DNA of 19,607 nucleotides from a bacterium (GCA_021161965.1 JAGGZP010000059.1:1-19607); one strand, 5' to 3'; numbered from the stretch's first letter, positions 1 through 7,526 are shown. Notes: generated by a model from the sequence alone, not told the origin. Program-made: numbers and translations.

Positions 1-153
1 AAAAATCAAAAATCAAAATGCAAAATGAAAGAGAAAAATTTAAAAAGAATTCTTTTTACCTGCTTAGTGGCAGGCAATTTTCAATGATCAATGATCAATT
101 TTCAATGAATTTTCAATGACTCAATTTTCAAAAGTTTGGAAATTGAAAATTTC
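1..153. repeat. A/T-rich composite intergenic repeat
   Basis: No gene is visible. The stretch is built from short modules that recur elsewhere in the window: AAAATCAAAAATCAAAATGC near the start (again at about 19063-19082) and the ATTTTCAATGA / CAATGATCAATG family (again at 12115-12180 and 19220-19330). A small hairpin, CCTGC / GCAGG, lies at 59-74 and is a shorter relative of the CCTGCC palindromes at 19085-19108 and 19284-19307. The order of modules matches the right edge of the window, which makes this a dispersed composite rather than random low complexity. Confidence 0.7.
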
Positions 154-235
154 ACCCCTCACTTGGCTCACTATATAGTGCCACGTAAAAATGAACAATC
201 TTTAAAAGTCTATATCAAAGAACCAAGTGAGGGGT
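154..235 (-). mobile_element. 82-bp MITE-like element, copy 1
   Basis: The element is bounded by perfect 13-bp terminal inverted repeats, ACCCCTCACTTGG and CCAAGTGAGGGGT. Its reverse complement aligns almost end to end with 19116-19196, including a shared inner TTTTTACGTGGCACTATATA block. It has no coding capacity, so mobility would depend on a transposase supplied elsewhere. An inner palindrome CACTATATAGTG lies near one end. No convincing target duplication is visible around this copy; the evidence for insertion comes from the other copy. Orientation is arbitrary and given relative to copy 2. It could instead be a transcribed hairpin of unknown role. Confidence 0.7.
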
Positions 236-358
236 AAAAATTGAAAATTGAATGTAAATTGAAAATTGAAAATTGAAAATTTATCTTTTGATTAGGTTAA
301 TTAGAGCAATTAGAAATTAGACATTTTCTTTTGCTCATACTCTAAATTTTTTAATAAA
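236..358. repeat. Duplicated intergenic block upstream of element A
   Basis: A run of TTGAAAATTGAAAATTGAAA repeats (about 240-282) is followed by a more complex block, GATTAGGTTAATTAGAGCAA through CTAAATTTTTTAATAAA. That block aligns with 12190-12263, in front of the second element A. The text CTCTAAATTTTTTAATA occurs both before element A (341-357) and after it (551-567), so the element is bracketed by direct repeats. No gene is seen. Confidence 0.65.
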
Positions 359-517
359 TAGCGGTTATCCCAGCACCCAAATTTGCAAAATGACAGGGAG
401 ACAGCACATCACCGCTAAAGCGACAAGCCTATTCGGGCACAGTGCTGCAACGCTAAAATTATTTAGTGATAAATAATTAATTAGAAGCGTTTTCCGTGGC
501 AAATTTGGTGCGGGATA
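359..517 (+). ncRNA. Element A copy 1: candidate structured RNA upstream of yebC
   Basis: This is a dispersed repeat with RNA-like architecture, about 95% identical to 12264-12421. A closing stem pairs 366-386 with 499-517 (about 19 bp, two single-base bulges). Inside it, CAGCAC (402-407) pairs with GTGCTG (442-447) and encloses two short hairpins (CGC-TAAA-GCG at 413-422, GCC-loop-GGC at 427-438). AACGCT (449-454) pairs with AGCGTT (486-491) and encloses a 9-bp hairpin capped by a GUGA tetraloop of the GNRA type (457-478). TAGCGGT (359-365) is also complementary to ACCGCTA (411-417), a possible pseudoknot. I do not recognise a known riboswitch, 6S, SRP, tmRNA or RNase P RNA. The strand follows the downstream gene; a DNA-level role remains possible. 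Confidence 0.5.
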
Positions 518-550
518 CTCAAAATTATACAAAAAATTTATTCGCTATCG

Positions 551-611
551 CTCTAAATTTTTTAATAATTTTGGTAATTCGCATATTCACATTATATTTA
601 ATAATTTTGGT
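551..611 (+). promoter_or_regulatory. yebC start region with duplicated -10-like motif
   Basis: TTTAATAATTTTGGT appears twice, once at about 563-577 followed by AAT and once at 597-611 followed directly by the yebC ATG. The second copy places TAATAA at 599-604, exactly 7 nt before ATG. The genes at 12482 and 14753 have the same spacing. No Shine-Dalgarno sequence is present. The reading as a -10 element of a leaderless transcript is an inference; I see no good -35. Confidence 0.4.
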
Positions 612-1331
612 ATGTCTGGACATTCAAAATGGGCAAAATTAAAGCATTTTAAAGGAAAAATTGATGCAAAAAAAAGCGCTCTATTTTCTAAATTATCGCG
701 AATGATTTCTGTTGCAGCGCGGGAAGGAGGAGATCCTTCTTTAAATTTTAAGCTGCGTTTGGCAATTGAGAAAGCAAAACAGGCAAATATGCCCAAAGAT
801 AATATTGAAAGGGCGATTAAAAAAGGAACTGGGGAGTTAGGAGGAGAAAATATCGAAGAAGTAATTTATGAGGTAATACTCCCTCAAGGTGTAGCAATGA
901 TTATTGATGCCTTAACTGATAATAAAAATCGGACAGTCTCAAATCTCCGGAGAATTTTGAATCGCTATGACGCAAATCTCGGAGGAAAGAATTCTGTTCT
1001 TTGGATGTTTGAGCGAAAAGGAATTATTAGGATTGTCTTGGATTCACCCGAAGAAAAAAAGGATGAAATCGAATTAAAAGCAATAGATGCTGGTGCAGAA
1101 GATATTAAAGAAGAAAAGAATGAGTTAGTTATTTATACAAAACCAGAAAATTTACAAAAAGTTAAAGAATTACTTGAAAAGGGAAATATTAAAATTGATT
1201 ATGCAGAAATAGAATGGTTTGCTAAAAATCCGATTAAAATTACGCCTGATTTACAGAAAAAGATTGATGCACTTTTTGTTGAACTTGATAAAGATCCAGA
1301 TATTAATGATTATTACACAAATATTGAATAA
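612..1331 (+). CDS. yebC: YebC/PmpR family protein
   Basis: A 239-aa protein of normal family length. The N-terminus carries the family signature MSGHSKWAKLKHFKGKIDAK, followed by AAREGGDP and NMPKDNIERAIKKGTGE, and an acidic C-terminal domain follows. Members were named as transcriptional regulators, and more recent work on YebC/TACO1 relatives links them to translation of difficult stretches such as polyproline; which role applies here cannot be read from the sequence. The start is fixed by the conserved MSGHSKW. It lacks a Shine-Dalgarno site and follows element A. ruvC follows after 54 nt, a gene order common in bacteria, although ruvA and ruvB are not next to it. Confidence 0.95.
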   Translation: MSGHSKWAKLKHFKGKIDAKKSALFSKLSRMISVAAREGGDPSLNFKLRLAIEKAKQANMPKDNIERAIKKGTGELGGENIEEVIYEVILPQGVAMIIDALTDNKNRTVSNLRRILNRYDANLGGKNSVLWMFERKGIIRIVLDSPEEKKDEIELKAIDAGAEDIKEEKNELVIYTKPENLQKVKELLEKGNIKIDYAEIEWFAKNPIKITPDLQKKIDALFVELDKDPDINDYYTNIE

Positions 1332-1349
1332 TTTTAGACTAATCAGCTA

Positions 1350-1383
1350 CGCAACCAGGTAACTAAGCAACTAAGCAACTAAT
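1350..1383. repeat. 8-bp CAACTAAG tandem repeat
   Basis: The yebC-ruvC gap contains degenerate tandem copies of CAACTAAG / CAACCAGG ending just before the ruvC start. The reverse-complement version, TTAGTTGC / TTGGTTGC, lies at 12040-12077. It reads like a mobile or slippage-prone microsatellite. It leaves no room for a Shine-Dalgarno site for ruvC. Confidence 0.7.
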
Positions 1384-1385
1384 CT

Positions 1386-1862
1386 ATGATTATCTTAGGC
1401 ATTGATCCGGGCATAGCAACAACCGGTTATGGAATTATAAAGTCAATGAAAAATAAATTGACTTTAATTAATTATGGCTGTATTCGAACATCATCAAAAT
1501 TACCTTTTGCCAAAAGATTAAAAAAAATTTATAATGAAATTAATAAATTAATTAAAAGATATAAGCCAGATAAAATTGCTGTTGAAGAATTATTTTTTGC
1601 AAAAAATGTTAAAACAGCAATGAAAGTTGGTGAAGCAAGAGGCGTTGCCGTACTTACTGCGATGTTAAATGGAATAAAAATTGATGAATATACACCCTTA
1701 CAAGTAAAACAAGCGTTGACTGGTTACGGTCAAGCATCAAAAATACAAATTCAAAAGATGGTTAAAAACATTTTAAGATTAGAAAAAATACCTCGGCCGG
1801 ATGATGCGGCTGATGCTTTGGCAATTGCTATAACTTGCAGTCAAAGCAAAAAATTTAAATAA
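1386..1862 (+). CDS. ruvC: Crossover junction endodeoxyribonuclease RuvC
   Basis: A 158-aa Holliday-junction resolvase that nicks four-way DNA junctions symmetrically during recombination and repair. The RNase H-like fold is evident. The first catalytic Asp is in MIILGIDPGIATTGYG, the Glu in VEELFFAKN, and the C-terminal acidic pair in PRPDDAADALAIA. LQVKQALTGYGQASKIQIQ is the usual DNA-binding segment. Length is normal for the family (about 155-175 aa). The start codon is at the conserved N-terminal strand and has no Shine-Dalgarno. The branch-migration partners RuvA and RuvB are not in this window; a glycosyltransferase begins 4 nt after the stop. Confidence 0.96.
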   Translation: MIILGIDPGIATTGYGIIKSMKNKLTLINYGCIRTSSKLPFAKRLKKIYNEINKLIKRYKPDKIAVEELFFAKNVKTAMKVGEARGVAVLTAMLNGIKIDEYTPLQVKQALTGYGQASKIQIQKMVKNILRLEKIPRPDDAADALAIAITCSQSKKFK

Positions 1863-1866
1863 TCGT

Positions 1867-2913
1867 ATGGTAAAAAATCGTAGAAAATTAAGAATTGGTA
1901 TTATTGCTCCACTTTGGATTCCTGTCCCTCCTTTTACTTACGGTGGAATAGAATTTATGGTTTCTTTGTTAACTGAGGAATTAGTAAAAAGAGGTCATCA
2001 AGTAACTCTTTTTGCTTCTGGAGATTCAAGAACAAAAGCACGTTTGATTCCTATTTGGCCAAAATCAATTTGGCGAGCAAATGTAAGATACAGAAGCGCT
2101 ATTTATAGCCTACTTTTAAAAAAAGTAATTGATTTACAAGACGAATTTGATATTATTCAGGATAATTGTGAATTTTATACGGTTTTTCTCTCTCAGTTTT
2201 TAAAAGTGCCTCTTGTTTCAAGAATTGGTCATCCTTTAACCGAGGAGGTAATAATTCTTTATAAAAAATTTTCTCAAGTTAATTACGTGGCACTTTCTGA
2301 AAATCAACGAAAAACTGGACCGGGAATAAATTTTGTTGCAACAATCTATAATGGTATTCCTGTTGAAAAATATCCATTTAATCCAAATCCACAAAATTAT
2401 CTTCTGTGGCTTTCAAAAATAATTCCAGAAAAAGGAATAATTGATGCAATTGAAGTAGCGAAAATAACTGGTGAAAAATTAATTATTTGTGGTATTGTCC
2501 CCAAAGAGCAAAGAGATTTTTTTGAATATCGTGTTCGTCCATTAATTGATGGTGAACAAATTCGGTTTGTTGGTCAAGCTGATTTTGAAAAAAAAGTTAA
2601 TCTTTTTAAAAATGCTAAAGCATTTTTATTTCCGACAAAATTAAATGAATCTTTTGGCACGGTAATGATTGAGGCAATGGCTTGCGGGACACCGGTTATT
2701 GCTTATCCTAATGGAGCAATACCAGAGGTTGTTGAAAATAATAAAAATGGATTTTTGGTCAAAAGTGAGAGAGAAATGATTGAGGCAGTTGAAAAAATTG
2801 GACAAATCAATCGTAATGTTTGCCGTGAACACATTGTTAAAAATTTTAATTTAGAAAAAATGGTAGACGGCTATGAAAATCTTTATTATAAAATTTTAAA
2901 GAAAAAAAGATGA
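1867..2913 (+). CDS. GT4-type glycosyltransferase (paralogue 1)
   Basis: A 348-aa GT-B fold enzyme likely to transfer a sugar from a nucleotide-sugar donor. The N-terminal acceptor domain has the loop APLWIPVPPFTYGGIE and LTEELVKRGHQVTLFASGDS. The C-terminal donor domain has LWLSKIIPEKG and the family's E-x7-E motif with glutamates at residues 261 and 269 (NESFGTVMIEAMACGTPV). It is the first of three tandem paralogues. Its stop overlaps the next start (ATGA at 2910-2913), so the pair is probably translationally coupled. The acceptor is unknown; capsule or surface glycan, glycolipid and soluble glycoside are all possible. Confidence 0.88.
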   Translation: MVKNRRKLRIGIIAPLWIPVPPFTYGGIEFMVSLLTEELVKRGHQVTLFASGDSRTKARLIPIWPKSIWRANVRYRSAIYSLLLKKVIDLQDEFDIIQDNCEFYTVFLSQFLKVPLVSRIGHPLTEEVIILYKKFSQVNYVALSENQRKTGPGINFVATIYNGIPVEKYPFNPNPQNYLLWLSKIIPEKGIIDAIEVAKITGEKLIICGIVPKEQRDFFEYRVRPLIDGEQIRFVGQADFEKKVNLFKNAKAFLFPTKLNESFGTVMIEAMACGTPVIAYPNGAIPEVVENNKNGFLVKSEREMIEAVEKIGQINRNVCREHIVKNFNLEKMVDGYENLYYKILKKKR

Positions 2914-4004
2914 AAAGAAAATTAAAAATTGCCATAACAGTTACTTCACAATTACCATTTCCTATTCCTAAAGATTTTTCTGGGGTTTATGCTCCTCTTC
3001 AAATAACTTTAAGTTTGGCTAAAGGATTAACTAAAAAGGGTCATGAAGTTACTTTTTTTGGTCCGCGCGGATCAAAATCAAAAATATTTAAAGTCTTTAC
3101 AGCACCTTTTACCCCTCTTTACAAAAATAAGATTTTAACTACTCCTGGTGTAAGACAAGAAGAAAGGATAAAAATTTTTTCTCTTTTCGATCAATATTTA
3201 GTTTCTTTACTTTTTAAAGAAAATTTTAAAAGAAAATTTGATATCATTCATATTAGTGCGGTTGATAGAGTTTTACCTTTTGCGTTCCTTGTTCAAACAC
3301 CAATAGTTTATACATTACACGATCCTATTTATCCTTGGCGAGCAAAAGTTTTTAAAATGTTTGCTAGCAAAAATCAATATTACGTTTCTATTTCTAATTC
3401 GCAAAGGAAACCTGCTCCTAATTTAAATTATGCTGCAACAATTTATAATGGAATTAATCTCAAAAACTTCCCTTTTTCTAAAAAAGAAAGAGAATATTTA
3501 CTATTTTCCGGAAGAATTTTAGAAAAAAAAGGAGTGCATTTAGCTGTTCAGGCAGCGATTAAAACAAAACAAAAATTAGTTATTATTGGACCGAGATATA
3601 AAGGAAATTATTGGCGAGAAAAAATTGAACCATTTTTAGGAAAAAATATAAAATATCTGGGATGTGTGGATCGCAAACAACTTTATAAATATTACGGTAA
3701 TGCAAAAGCTTTACTTTTTCCAATTCAATGGGAAGAGCCATTTGGTTTAGTGATGATTGAAGCAATGGCTTGTGGAACACCAGTAATTGCTTTTAATCAT
3801 GGATCAGTTCCTGAAGTTGTTAAAGATGGAAAAACTGGATTTATTGTTAATAATGTTTCTGAAATGGCTAAAGCAATTAAAAAAATAGACAAAATAAAAA
3901 AAGAAGACTGCCGAAAATGGGTTGAGAAAAAATTTAGTTTAGAAAAAATGGTTAATGAATATGAAAAAGTTTACTATAAGATCTTGAAGAAGAGTAATTT
4001 ATGA
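2910..4004 (+). CDS. GT4-type glycosyltransferase (paralogue 2)
   Basis: A 364-aa GT-B glycosyltransferase. The N-terminal domain has the FSGVYAPLQITLSLAKGL loop and a typical KKGHEVTFFGPRGSKS strand-turn. The donor domain contains LLFSGRILEKKG and the E-x7-E glutamates at about residues 276 and 284 (EEPFGLVMIEAMACGTPV). It overlaps the upstream paralogue by 4 nt and uses that ATG as its start. Its last ~90 codons are very close at DNA level to paralogue 3 (4636-5709), while its first half is clearly more divergent from it, which suggests recombination among these copies. Acceptor and donor sugars cannot be read from the sequence. Confidence 0.87.
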   Translation: MKRKLKIAITVTSQLPFPIPKDFSGVYAPLQITLSLAKGLTKKGHEVTFFGPRGSKSKIFKVFTAPFTPLYKNKILTTPGVRQEERIKIFSLFDQYLVSLLFKENFKRKFDIIHISAVDRVLPFAFLVQTPIVYTLHDPIYPWRAKVFKMFASKNQYYVSISNSQRKPAPNLNYAATIYNGINLKNFPFSKKEREYLLFSGRILEKKGVHLAVQAAIKTKQKLVIIGPRYKGNYWREKIEPFLGKNIKYLGCVDRKQLYKYYGNAKALLFPIQWEEPFGLVMIEAMACGTPVIAFNHGSVPEVVKDGKTGFIVNNVSEMAKAIKKIDKIKKEDCRKWVEKKFSLEKMVNEYEKVYYKILKKSNL

Positions 4005-4099
4005 GTTTTAATATATAAGAAAAAATACAGACGAGGCGTGATTGATTCATCAATTAGAACAATAAATAACATTTTAAATGGAGTTAAATTGGAATTGCT

Positions 4100-4639
4100 A
4101 TGAAAGTTATTATTGTTCGCCACGGAGAAACAAAAGGAAATGCAAATGGTGTTATTTATGGTAAAAATAATTTGTCTTTAACTAAAAAAGGCAGAAAACA
4201 AGCTGAATTAGCGAGGGAGAAATTAAAAAATGAGAAAATTAATAGAATAATTTGTTCTCCACTAAAAAGAGCAATAGAAACAGCAAAAGTAATTAACCAA
4301 TATCATCATTTACCAATAAAATTGGAAAAAAGAATAGTTGATATTAGAATAGACAAAAGGTATGGCGGGCAAAAGGCAGAAGTTTACAGAAAAGTTTTGA
4401 GGAAGAATTTTTGGAGAGGAAGGCTCGGAAGGAACGAGACAAGTGAAGAGATGGTTAAAAGGATTAAATCCTTTTTGGTTGATTTAAAGAAAAAATATAA
4501 AAAAGAAGCAGTTTTAATAGTTGGTCATGAGGATCCAATAAAAGTAATGAAGGCAATTTTGGAAGGAAAAAAATATAATGCAAAATATTATTTTTCTAAC
4601 CATATTAAAAATTGCCAAATTATAAAATTAAATATATGA
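4100..4639 (+). CDS. Histidine phosphatase family protein (phosphoglycerate mutase-like)
   Basis: A 179-aa member of histidine phosphatase branch 1. The phospho-accepting His is in VIIVRHGETKGNANG near residue 8, the second conserved block is ICSPLKRAIETA, and the second catalytic His is in LIVGHEDPIKVM near residue 143. The family includes phosphoglycerate mutases and sugar-phosphate phosphatases such as glucosyl-3-phosphoglycerate phosphatase. The short length and the position between glycosyltransferases favour a phosphatase over a glycolytic mutase, but this is inference. It ends in an ATGA overlap with the next glycosyltransferase. The 95-nt gap before it holds no other gene and no clear Shine-Dalgarno. 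Confidence 0.87.
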   Translation: MKVIIVRHGETKGNANGVIYGKNNLSLTKKGRKQAELAREKLKNEKINRIICSPLKRAIETAKVINQYHHLPIKLEKRIVDIRIDKRYGGQKAEVYRKVLRKNFWRGRLGRNETSEEMVKRIKSFLVDLKKKYKKEAVLIVGHEDPIKVMKAILEGKKYNAKYYFSNHIKNCQIIKLNI

Positions 4640-5709
4640 GGATAGCTCAGGTTGCTCCTTTATGGTTTCGCGTTCCACCAAAAACTTATGGTGGTACAGA
4701 ATTGGTTGTTTATAATTTAACAGAGGAATTAGTAAAAAGAGGTCATCAAGTAACTCTTTTTGCATCAGGAAACTCAAAAACTTCGGCAAAATTAGTTTCT
4801 GGTTGGCCGAGAAATTTAATTGCCGAAAGATTATATGGTCATCCAATTCCTTGGGGAAATTGTATTTTTCCTTTATTAAATATTTCAAATGCTTTTGAGA
4901 TGGCTAATAAATTTGATATTATTCATATTCATGAACCAAGTCGCTGTCTTTCGAATTATTTCACACGGCTTATTAAAACTCCGACAATAATAACAATTCA
5001 TGATCCATTCCCCAGTTTAAAGGCAAAGGACAAGATAGCTCTTTTTAAAAAGTACAAAAATAATAATTATGTTGCTATTTCAAAATTTCATCGTCAATCA
5101 ATGAAATTAAAGATACATTTTGTTGGTACAGTTTATAACGGAATTAATATAAAATTGTTTAAATTTAAGAAAAAACCTGGTAATTATTTAGCTTGGTTAG
5201 GAAGATTTACTTTTGGCAAAGGTGCACGAGAGGCAATTTTAGCCGCTAAAAAGGCAAAAGAAAAATTAGTTTTAGCTGGTAGAGTAGATGTTAATAGTTC
5301 TCATGGTGTAAATTATTTTAATAAGGAAATAAAACCTCGTCTTAGCTCTAACATAACTTATATTGGTGAAGTGAATCATCGCCAAAAAGTTAAGTTTCTT
5401 TCTAATGCAAAGGCGATACTTGTTCCAATTCAATGGCCAGAGCCCTTTGGTTTAGTAATGATTGAAGCAATGGCTTGCGGTACGCCGGTTATTGCTTTTA
5501 ATCAAGCAGCTGTTCCAGAGATAGTTAAAGATGGGAAAACTGGATTTATTGTCAATAATGTTTCTGAAATGGCTAAAGCAATTAAAAAGATTAATAAAAT
5601 AAAAAGAGAAGATTGTCGAAAATGGGTTGAAAAAAAATTTAGCTTAGAAAGAATGGTTGATGAATACGAAAAATTATATTATAAAATTTTATCTAAGGGA
5701 AGGAAATGA
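4636..5709 (+). CDS. GT4-type glycosyltransferase (paralogue 3, mosaic)
   Basis: A 357-aa GT-B glycosyltransferase. I start it at the ATG at 4636, which overlaps the upstream TGA and gives MRIAQVAPLWFRVPPKTYGG, aligning with paralogue 1. An earlier TTG at 4612 lies inside the phosphatase gene and adds an unconserved extension. The E-x7-E glutamates are at about 269 and 277 (PEPFGLVMIEAMACGTPV). The first part shares an identical 41-nt run with paralogue 1 (4723-4763 versus 1975-2015). The last ~260 nt are nearly those of paralogue 2. It overlaps the glycosidase gene by 4 nt and is probably co-expressed with it. Confidence 0.87.
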   Translation: MRIAQVAPLWFRVPPKTYGGTELVVYNLTEELVKRGHQVTLFASGNSKTSAKLVSGWPRNLIAERLYGHPIPWGNCIFPLLNISNAFEMANKFDIIHIHEPSRCLSNYFTRLIKTPTIITIHDPFPSLKAKDKIALFKKYKNNNYVAISKFHRQSMKLKIHFVGTVYNGINIKLFKFKKKPGNYLAWLGRFTFGKGAREAILAAKKAKEKLVLAGRVDVNSSHGVNYFNKEIKPRLSSNITYIGEVNHRQKVKFLSNAKAILVPIQWPEPFGLVMIEAMACGTPVIAFNQAAVPEIVKDGKTGFIVNNVSEMAKAIKKINKIKREDCRKWVEKKFSLERMVDEYEKLYYKILSKGRK

Positions 5710-7526
5710 AATTAGAAAAAGATTTATGGATTGAAAATGGTTACTATATTGATTTTGATAAATTTGGACAGTTTAGGATAATTGGTCCAAACAATCATTT
5801 ATATTGTGGGTTAATTGATATTCCACGACACAAAATAAAAATAGATTCTATAAAATCAAAGAATGACAAAAGTGTTATCGTTAGGGGAAAATTTTTGTCG
5901 CAAAGTATCAATTTATACTATCCAGCAATGGATGATATTCGAACAATAAGGAATATTGCTGGAGATGTTACATTTCTTGAGGCAAGGAGGTTAAATTTAG
6001 GACGTTCAATTCCTCATGAAATCAAAGTTAAAAAATTAAAAAAAACGACAGAAATAAAATTTCTTCGACGTTATGGCGAAGATTTTTTTTATTCAACAAA
6101 ATTTTCTTTTCCAAAAGAAGTCAAAATTAAAAGAATTACCAAGCCCTATCTTGGTTTTAATTTGAAAACTAAAAAGAGAAAAATTTCTTTTAACATTACT
6201 GCCGAAACAAACGAAATTCACAAAAAAAAATTTAAACATTTTTTTATTCATGAGGCAGAAGAGTTTGATTTTAGTGTTTTTGGAAAATTTAAAGATACAG
6301 TCGAATACTTCTTAGAAAGAACTTCAATTGAGGTAGAACATTTGATATCTTGGGGGAAAACTTCTGGCGACAATTATGGAACAATATTTCCACGTGACTG
6401 GATGGAATCAGCTGATTTGGGTTTACATGATTTAAGACAAGACGTGAGAGAATATATGTATAAAGTATCTCTTAAAAATGTCAACGAAAAAGGCGAAGGG
6501 TGGCATGAAGATGTTGTTGGCGAATATAAATTTGAACACGAGTTAGCTGGAGAAGATATTCTTGATCGGCATATGATTGATATTGAACCGCACTACATTA
6601 TTGGTTTAGATAATTTACCTGAGGATTTTTTGGTTGATAAAGACATTAGGGAAAAAATAAGGCGTGTTGCTAAATTCATTATCAAAAAATCTCGGGAAAA
6701 TGAATTTATTACTTTCAAGAAAAAAAACAAAAAGGAGTATTATGATACTGGTAATTGGCGAGACAGTGATTGGGCTTACAAAAAGATTACCCCGCCAGTT
6801 GCCCCTTTTGATGTTAATGTTGTTTTTTATCCCATTGCTTTGAAAACAATTTCAAAATTCCAAAAAAAATTAAATTTAGAAGTACCCGATTTATCAAAGT
6901 TGATTAAGAAATGGGAGAAGAAAAGATTGCAATATTTGTTTAGAAATAAAGATGGTCGAGTTGCTTATTCTTTAGCAATTTACGATATTAAAAAAAATAA
7001 AAATAGATATCAATTTAAACAATTTCAAGTTAATCATTTAGACGAGGCATATTTATATGCTTATGATCGTGGCAACCAAGAAGAAATAAAAAGTTTTTGT
7101 CAAAGACTGCTTGATGAAAATTATTTTTACACAAAATCAGGACCATTAATTGTTGCTAAAAATAATAATTTTGGTTATACTCCGGCTGAATACCACGGCT
7201 TAGTTATTTGGACAAAACAAGTTGCTTTTACAATTTTAGGTTTAAGTAAGCACTTAAAAATAGCAGCAACTGAAGAATGGCCGAAAGATATTCAAAAGCT
7301 TATTAAAAATACAATTTTAACAATTTCTGAAGATATGATGCGGACATTTTATATTTTGCAGGCGATTCCGGAAGTTCATTACGACGATCATGGTGTACCA
7401 AAATTTTATTCTGCTCAACCAGGTGCACAGATGAGTAAAGTTCAATTATGGTCAGCAATTGGGGCAAGAAGGATTTTTAGAAAATACTACGAGATAAAAG
7501 CAAATCCAATTTATAAAAATATCTAA
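5706..7526 (+). CDS. Six-hairpin glycosidase, glycogen-debranching-like
   Basis: A 606-aa protein with a beta-rich N-terminal domain (about 1-195; GQFRIIGPNNHLYCGLIDIP resembles the N-terminal domain of debranching-type enzymes) and a C-terminal (alpha/alpha)6 domain. Conserved acidic stretches are YGTIFPRDWMESADLGLHD (about 225-243), GEGWHEDVVGEY, DRHMIDIEPHYIIG and DTGNWRDSDWAY. Tyr-Asp-rich loops near PAEYHGLVIW and a late EVHYDDHG segment complete the barrel. Known relatives hydrolyse alpha-glucosidic bonds (amylo-alpha-1,6-glucosidase, GH15, GH63). Exact activity is unresolved. No signal peptide is seen, so the enzyme is probably cytoplasmic. It closes the glycosyltransferase-phosphatase operon, overlapping paralogue 3 by 4 nt. 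Confidence 0.78.
   Translation: MKLEKDLWIENGYYIDFDKFGQFRIIGPNNHLYCGLIDIPRHKIKIDSIKSKNDKSVIVRGKFLSQSINLYYPAMDDIRTIRNIAGDVTFLEARRLNLGRSIPHEIKVKKLKKTTEIKFLRRYGEDFFYSTKFSFPKEVKIKRITKPYLGFNLKTKKRKISFNITAETNEIHKKKFKHFFIHEAEEFDFSVFGKFKDTVEYFLERTSIEVEHLISWGKTSGDNYGTIFPRDWMESADLGLHDLRQDVREYMYKVSLKNVNEKGEGWHEDVVGEYKFEHELAGEDILDRHMIDIEPHYIIGLDNLPEDFLVDKDIREKIRRVAKFIIKKSRENEFITFKKKNKKEYYDTGNWRDSDWAYKKITPPVAPFDVNVVFYPIALKTISKFQKKLNLEVPDLSKLIKKWEKKRLQYLFRNKDGRVAYSLAIYDIKKNKNRYQFKQFQVNHLDEAYLYAYDRGNQEEIKSFCQRLLDENYFYTKSGPLIVAKNNNFGYTPAEYHGLVIWTKQVAFTILGLSKHLKIAATEEWPKDIQKLIKNTILTISEDMMRTFYILQAIPEVHYDDHGVPKFYSAQPGAQMSKVQLWSAIGARRIFRKYYEIKANPIYKNI

Noticed and set aside
236..290. CRISPR array in the TTGAAAATTG repeats
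   Set aside because: Units are short, irregular and without unique spacers of constant length, and no cas gene is present.
359..517. Element A as a c-di-GMP, cobalamin or T-box riboswitch
   Set aside because: None of the conserved core motifs of these classes is visible, although pilus genes downstream of copy 2 made c-di-GMP tempting.
4612..4635. TTG start for the third glycosyltransferase
   Set aside because: The ATG at 4636 overlaps the phosphatase stop as in neighbouring junctions and aligns with the paralogue N-terminus.
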